Source: Gnetum montanum (taxonomy: Eukaryota; Streptophyta; Gnetopsida; Gnetales; Gnetaceae). From it: DNA of 64,000 bases. Shown piece by piece: positions 57,619-64,000 of this stretch (position 1 is its first letter; every line of letters starts with the position of its first letter). Where the stretch lies: contig MNCI01034058.1 in assembly GCA_015680685.1 (NCBI GenBank), positions 389,601-453,600 of the forward strand. The letters are read 5' to 3'. The position numbers and the translations under genes were made by a program. Below the pieces are notes generated by a model. That model saw nothing but the letters and a program-made list of their open reading frames with translations. It did no database searches and had not been told where the DNA came from.

Positions 57619-60600
57619 TTTCGGTGCTACTTGTCCAACATATTAAAAAGGAGGGCTGCAACCAGCAAAAATATAGCCTTTGAGGAGGTTGACGCTACTA
57701 CTAAAGACCTCTCCAACCTGTCATTATCCTTGATTGGTGAGAGTTCTTTAAACATCACTTCCAAGTACATAATTCCTAAGCATTTTGTAAGAATTTTTTC
57801 TAGAAACATGGGCCCTCAAGGTCGGAGCTAATAAGCCCAGCCACCAAGGATCATGGTGTAGGTATTTGGGTTACCATTTTGGGATCATCACCTAAAAAGT
57901 TACCTTTTCTGGATTCAAAGAAAAATACTATCCTAGGGATCCTTAGAGGGGTTAATAAGGTTTTAAATTGGTTTTAGTAGTTTTAAAAGTTTTTTGATAT
58001 TTTTAATTAGTCAATTACTATATTGTTTTTCCTAATTCTATGTTGTTATTCAATTTTTGGTTGAATTTTGTTAAGGCATTATGTGGTGTTTTAAATATTT
58101 TCTAAGCTTGGAACTATAGTGTAGATGTCAATTTTTTTTGAACTTTGTACCCACATCTCCCAAGTCTTAGAAAAAATTTTTTAGTCCTAATCTGTCATTT
58201 TCATCCTAGCATAGACAACCTTGTATAGTTGCAAACTTGTTTCTAAAAACTTCAAACCTCCCTATCTGTATAGGTAGTGTTGGTATGAATTTTTTTTCAT
58301 TTTGTTTAGTTATGTTAAAAGATTTACAAATATTTTTTCATGTTGTGTTTTAGTTTTTAATAATCATTTGAATTTTTATAAAATTTTGACTAGCCCTCCT
58401 GGAGCTTTTACAATGGCTAATTTCACCATTAACTAGGGTTCCTAGTAAAATTTTGCAAAATTTAGTTTGGGATTTATGCCTATTGTGTAGTTATAAGCTA
58501 GTTTTCATGGTTTCAATGCCTACATGAAATTTCCACAATTTTTACATATATTTTACCATGAAAATTCCTATGGGTTGTCAATAGGCTACTTGGTTATACT
58601 TGGTTTTTTCATGAAAGTTGTTCCTAGTTTTTGTTTTTGTTTACAACTATGGATTTGGTTGCTTTTCTTGAATCATAACATTGACATTCAAGTTGTATTA
58701 ATTATGGTTATTTAGCATTTTATCATATTTGGTTATGATTATTTATGGTTTTAATAGTTGTCGTTGTTGTGTGTCGGGCCTTTCTCTAATTCATCTTAGT
58801 GGTTATTGAGCTGGTGGGGCTACTTCGTTGCATCCACATCCTAGGGCCTAACACCCCACCTACCAACATGGTGATAGAGCATGGTTCCATGTGGTTTCTT
58901 CTAGGGGAAAAAGTGTTCTTGGCCTTTTTATTGCAAAATTCTAGTATGATGGTTTGGTCACACTTAGCATCTCATATGATGGCCGTTATCATCAAAGCCC
59001 TATTACCTCGATCCTCTAGCTTGATCATCAAATTCCTTGAAGATGATCCTGAAATACATGCGGAGGGTAAAGTGACTAATGGCACATATACAAGAGGCAC
59101 TCATAAGTTGTCAAAGATTTGGGACATGCTTGAGTTCAACTTGTATAATGCCAACAACACACTAGTAGTTGGTCATCATGCCAACACATTGTTTCAAAAA
59201 CCTCCCACTACTATCTACTACATGGAAGGGTAAGGATGGACTTAAGTTTTCTTGTTTTGGCTATTTTATTTATTAGTTTTATACGCTACTTAGATTTAAT
59301 GGTTTTTTTTTTGCTTGAATTGCTATGTTTGCAAGTATAGGGTGGATGACAAAGATTTCATCAAAAGTGACTAGCTCCTACCCTTGGCTCAAATAGTATT
59401 GGAGGTTTCATTAAAAGCCCCATAGTGAGGCTTGTAGTAGTGGAGCAACTCATAGGTTACTTGGGCAAGTACACCATGCATTATTCCAAGGCCTACCAAA
59501 GATGCATAGCCAATGGGACAACACATGGTTGGTAGGATAAGTTAAATCTCACTTGCATACCCATTAAGTCCCCCACACTACCCTCTTCTAGAAAGAAAGG
59601 TAAGAACAAATTTGAATTTTTTTTGTTTTATGTCAATATTTTCATGGATACCTAGTTATAGGTTATTTAGGATTTAAGCATCTAAATGGTTTTTGTTGGC
59701 GACCGTTTGGGACGCGACCGCCAACGAGTGTCCTCGAACAGGATTTAGGTGCCTGCTGGTCTCTGGCAACACCAAGGCCCAGATACCTCCAAATAACTCA
59801 GTAGTTAACGTGAGTATGTGTGTGTGCTGTTGCGGAGTGCGGTTGTGTGCAATGTAACGATTGCGTGTGTGTGAAATACAAATGACTTACTTTAAGAGAT
59901 TCAGTCAACTTTGTCCAGTACTGTGAGTTATTGAAAGTTTCCTATTTTGTTCAACTACCTAGTCTACGCGGTCCCTATAATACCTGCTTGTAACAAATAA
60001 AATTTTGCATAAACATTTGAGCACAACTCTGTAAATCTACTCCTAATTTTCCCCAGAGAAAGAGGTATAGTTCCACAAGAAAACTAGAAATAGAGCAAGA
60101 TTCAACGGAAATAGACAGAAAAGAAAAGAAAGCAGATTTGTGTGGACCTCAAATATTTAAACAAGATAAAATGACACGAGTAAACACTTCGCAATAAAGT
60201 TATTCCAAATTCAATATCTACGAATTGTTCAAACTTCCAAGGCTCAACCAAGCAATATCTTCAAGACAATCCTATTATGCTACCAAAAATCGCTGCGTAA
60301 ACTACCACGTACGAGACTCCACTTTGACTAGACAATAGATGCCAACGATTGCATTCAAACAAAACCTTTAAAAGACTTGACAATTTCTGATTGAAATAAC
60401 ACGGAAAATCACTTTAAAGATAAAGAAGCTATTCTGGTCCCATCAAAATACCAAAGATTTTCTGAACCCTCTTGACTACCAAATTGTTCCACGGCGTGAC
60501 TACAAACAGAGGCTCTCTTCCAACAACCCAATAGCAGTTCCCAAACGTTGCACAATAACAAAATTTACTACTAAAATGCTCTTAAGGCTTTTAAACACAA

Positions 60601-63600
60601 GCGATTCTATGGCAAAATTTTAATAGAAATTTCTATCGGGCAACAAGAACAATAAGAGCAATCTAAAAATCCCAAAATTACTTGCCAAGGATGATACTAT
60701 CTAAACCACTAGCTAAGCAATTTAAACAAAAAAAAAAATGAAATGCATAACTCACAGGACCATGATAAAGAGGCTGAAATCTTTATTCTAGCAAGCCATC
60801 TTGCAAGTCATCTTCTTTACAAATCTTCCAAGTGTGATGATGATGCTTCCTTCCTCCTCCGTTGCTACTGCCATCACCGTTTTTCTGTGCATCTATCGCA
60901 ATGCATCAGCCTCACGAGTTTCAGTACCTATGACTGCGTAACAGTGTTTTAATTTATTTTTTTCATTTTTCCTTCTCCTAAAGTCGATGGTATGCATGTT
61001 GAACAAGACCCTCCATATCTTTGGGAGTGTGAACCAATTAGCAAAGCTTGGGGAAGAAACACCATCTCAAAATAAAACAACTCTTTTACGCATTTCAAAA
61101 AGAATCACCATAAACAAAAAATCCTGCTCCATGGAATGGCCAAATGTGCCAACAGTTTTATTGGCTTTAATTAATTATACTTGTTATATTTTTTGGTTAT
61201 ATGTGACATGCCTAAGCGCATGTTGATTGGTCTTGTGTTATATTATAGGGGCTAGCACCTCCTCCACCATTATATTGGTCATTTCAAGACACTCTGAGAA
61301 GACTCTCATCCTCAAGTATAGTGAGGTGGATTTGACATAGCAATGGTTGGCTAGTAGAACACCCAAAAACATCCAAGAAAACATCACTGATGCATGTTTT
61401 CTTGATCTCTTCATGGCCCCTAGCCCAACCATCCCTACCCCTAATATTGTGAACATCATAGACTCCTTTGACAAAGGGATGAAGAAGTTCATTACTCAAG
61501 TTCATGGTATGCCTGTCATTTTGGCCATTAATGAATCCACCTTTAGTGAGTTCTTTGGTGTTTCTCATGAGGGCTTGAAGATTGTCACCAAAGTAGGAAA
61601 AGTGGTGGACCACCAAGAGGAGGTGGAAGAGTGGTTAAACACTAGTTGTGACAACAAGGGGTTGTCTCTTAACTAGTCTCAAGATGAAGAGGCTAAAGAG
61701 GCATATCCCTTGTTTCATTCCTGAGCATTCCCTAAGCTATTATCATAGGAAAAGATCATTTTCATTGATCAGGCATGGACCATGAATAATTTGCTTATAT
61801 AGAATTCTCAATTTAACTAGGCTATTCACCTAGCTTCTAGGCTACACGGGGAGATCCTAAAACTCAGGAACAACCTCACAACAAAATGCCACATACACTA
61901 TGCATTTTTCATAGCATATCTAAGGAGGTTCACAGAGTTCCTAGTGGTGAGGAAGGATGGATAATGGATAAGCCAAGATCCATCCCAAGTCTCTAAGCCT
62001 TGGGTGAAATATTTTTATCCCACCATGCAGGCTCAAAATCCATCGAAGGATATCAAGGAGTCGTTCTTTGTTACCACTAAGGAACTTAGTGGTAGCCGTT
62101 GTGCTTCCCCTAATAGCATGGGTATTAAGCCCCAGGCTAAGCATGTGAACATTAAAAAGGTTAAGAAATTATGTACTAAAGTTAAATGTATAGCTAGAGA
62201 AAAAGTAAAGAGGCCTATGGTTGAGGAAGTAGCACCAATGACTGAGCAACACTACAAGAAGAGATTTGTTGTTAGACTTGGCCAAGCATGTGATCTAGTT
62301 ACAGGTATGTTTTAGTTCTTTTTATTTTAGTTTTTATTTATTTTTCATTTTTATGTTCTATGTTATAAGGCTATATTTTTATTTTATTTTAGGCAAAATT
62401 ATGCTAAGTTATATTATGTTTTTCTCTTGTTGTTCTTGTAGGCAAACAATAGGAGTTGGTAGCCCAAGTAGTAGCAATGAAGTCAAAGAAAAAACACCTA
62501 GAGGATGATCTTCTACAATTTCATGAGGATGGGGAATTATCCAATTTCTCATTGGATTACTTTGATGCTATATTTGATCCCTCACAACTAGGTTAACCTC
62601 CTTCCATCATTCCATATGATGCTCCAAGTATGTATGCTTTTTTTTTCATCTATTTGAGTTCTATTATTTTATGCTAAAGCTAGGTCTTAATCATTGGTTT
62701 ATTGTTGTGCTTGCATAGTTACTGAGATTTAGACCATTGCCTCAACCTTCATGTTTCACATGAAGCCATGGGTAAACACTCTTGATAAGAGGGAATTTAT
62801 GTAGGGGATGGTTGAGGACATGATTGATCGGTTGGAACAGGTTTCTCTTAATGTTGGTAAGAACCTAGCTTATCTTGCACTTTTAGTTTTTTATTTTATT
62901 TTATAATATATTATTTTACTTATTTATTTTTATTGTTCTTTGGTTATTTTGTCACTTTTTTTGCACATGTCCTTTTCTTTTTGTTTTTCTTAGTGCCTAG
63001 GCTAAGATGGGATCCTAACCATCCTATAGTGATCAATGCCTTGCTAAGCTTACAATCAGATGTAGAGCATGTTCAATGAAATTTTTATGAAAGTATCACT
63101 AAATGTGCATTTTCATGGGTTAAAACTTTTTGGGAAACACAAAATTCCAATGAGTTCCTATGGGAATGAGTTGTAGCATTGGAAAAAAAATAATAATAAG
63201 TTGGTTGAAGCAAATAGAGATCTCAAAGATCACAAAGAATTTAAAAAGGCTCAAGTGGGTAATAGGAGTTCATTAAAAACTAAAGAGATCAAATGGGCAT
63301 GATACTGGAATGCCATCCATGGCAAGGTTTCCTTTGCCAGAGAGGTTTCCAAGTAGAAGCTTTAGATGGACTTTCTAGTATGTAAGACCAAGGAGTTGAA
63401 AGACTAATGTTCTTGGGTTCTTGAGTGGGCCTAGGTACATAAAGACCACAAAAAGGAATACAAGGCTAAATGTGAACCCTATTTTAAGTGGTTAAAGAAG
63501 GAATCCATGAAACAACACAAGTTGGAGTTGTTCATGAAGGGGATTCAAGTAGAGGATGTCTTTAGACTATTTGGTTTGGATACATTTTGGTTTTATAGAT

Positions 63601-64000
63601 TGGTAAGTATAGATGACAACATTATATATATTTGACATTGAGTTTATGCATGTTAGCCTCTTTATTTGTGATTATGGCTACAATTGGTAATTCTTAGTTT
63701 TGATATTATATGATGAATGGATATTTACCTATTTTTTTTATATGCTTGTTTAGATGTTTTTAATATAACATGTTTTGCAAGTTATTCATGCTTCTTCTAA
63801 CTCCCATGAGATCTATCCATTATTTAGTTTGAAATGATGCCAAGGTTTCTCACTCAATTTTATACTAATAATGCATTTTATTTATAGGTTTATTAGATTG
63901 GAAGGGGATGTGAGATCTTGGATGATTCACTAAGTTGTTTTGAGTATGATGATATTATGTTTCAAGTTTTGGGCTTTGGTTGTTTATGTATTTGTCATTT
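57619..64000 (+). pseudogene. Multi-exon gene remnant with preserved GT-AG introns, family unknown
   Basis: Eight forward exons can be placed: 57619-57820, 58800-59229, 59341-59599, 61249-62304, 62442-62627, 62719-62856, 62994-63602 and 63888 onward. Each donor is GT with good context (GTAAGG, GTAAGA, GTATGT, GTAAGT; the first is GTCGGA). Each acceptor is YAG after a T-rich tract. Phase agrees across the first two introns. The longest open part is 58799-59233 (WFLLGEKVFLAFLLQNSS, LEDDPEIHAEGKVTNGTYTR). Exon four has DACFLDLFMAPSPTIPTPN, VHGMPVILAINESTFSEFFG and a Lys-rich end. In-frame stops at about 59371, 61338, 61676 and later, plus others in the last exons, mark it as a pseudogene. The VHG..V....STF.EFFG phrase resembles uncharacterised plant transposon-linked proteins, so the gene may be of mobile origin. 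It runs past the window end. Confidence 0.55.
59694..61154. repeat. Solo LTR in an intron, perfect target-site duplication
   Basis: 1461 bp with inverted ends TGTTGGCG/TGCCAACA, flanked by identical GTTTT (59689-59693 and 61155-61159). TG...CA ends with a 5-bp duplication and no coding interior fit a solo LTR left after LTR-LTR recombination. It is visibly richer in CpG (for example GACGCGACCGCCAACG near its left end) than the surrounding DNA, so it is probably the youngest insertion in the window. It sits in the intron between 59599 and 61249 of the gene remnant. Confidence 0.85.

Noticed and set aside
1-64000. tRNA, rRNA or snRNA genes
   Set aside because: I looked for the familiar box A/B, GGTTCGA and rRNA-like strings and saw none outside primer-binding sites.

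Overview
This window looks like nuclear DNA of a large-genome seed plant. It is AT-rich and CpG-poor, filled with nested, decayed LTR retrotransposons of plant Ty3/gypsy (Tat/Athila-like) and Ty1/copia (SIRE-like) types, with a LINE remnant, intron-bearing gene remains and host pseudogenes. A gymnosperm is plausible but cannot be proven from the sequence. I see no intact protein-coding gene, no rRNA or tRNA gene and no CRISPR array. All boundaries were read by eye.

Left part (1-21241). The 3' end of a gypsy element with its LTR starts the window. Next is a stretch with short tandem duplications and a shattered protein-kinase pseudogene (about 5935-6165). From 6835 to 21241 lies an LTR element with 1.67 kb LTRs and only about 0.4 kb of internal DNA, flanked by RCTAT target-site duplications. 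A 10.6 kb reverse-strand gypsy element (10519-21148) is nested inside its right LTR. The gypsy element keeps LTRs, a tRNA-Asp-type primer site, gag, protease and the very start of RT. It has lost RT-RNaseH-integrase but carries a long extra ORF with a C-terminal coiled coil (14554 to about 12050).

Middle (21242-34029). A LINE RT fragment is cut off by a diverged LTR of the same gypsy family (23547-24521), which is followed by a second copy of the extra ORF. Then comes a Tat-type gag (28181 to about 25880), a leader rich in CTACATTGG-like motifs, and a 5' LTR with 45-bp repeats (about 30370-31760). An intron-free CCR4/nocturnin-type nuclease pseudogene (about 32030-33045) sits before another gypsy LTR (33508-34029).

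Copia pair (34322-47523). Two elements with related LTRs lie in opposite orientation. The reverse one (34322-40513) keeps pol but little gag. The forward one (40998-47523) keeps gag plus an unknown second ORF but has no pol, and is inserted in another gypsy LTR (40647-40997 and 47524-47604).

Right part (47780-64000). It holds a reverse-strand multi-exon remnant, a Tat LTR (about 49700-50830) and a reverse-strand Tat pol (54580 to about 51200). Then follows a regular array with a period of about 190 bp built on a 24-nt quasi-palindrome (54858-57230). Last is a forward-strand multi-exon pseudogene with canonical splice sites (57619 to the window end), one intron of which holds a 1461-bp solo LTR with a perfect 5-bp duplication (59694-61154).

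The strongest candidates for something new are the palindrome array, the conserved extra ORF of the gypsy family, and the complementary gag-only/pol-only copia pair.
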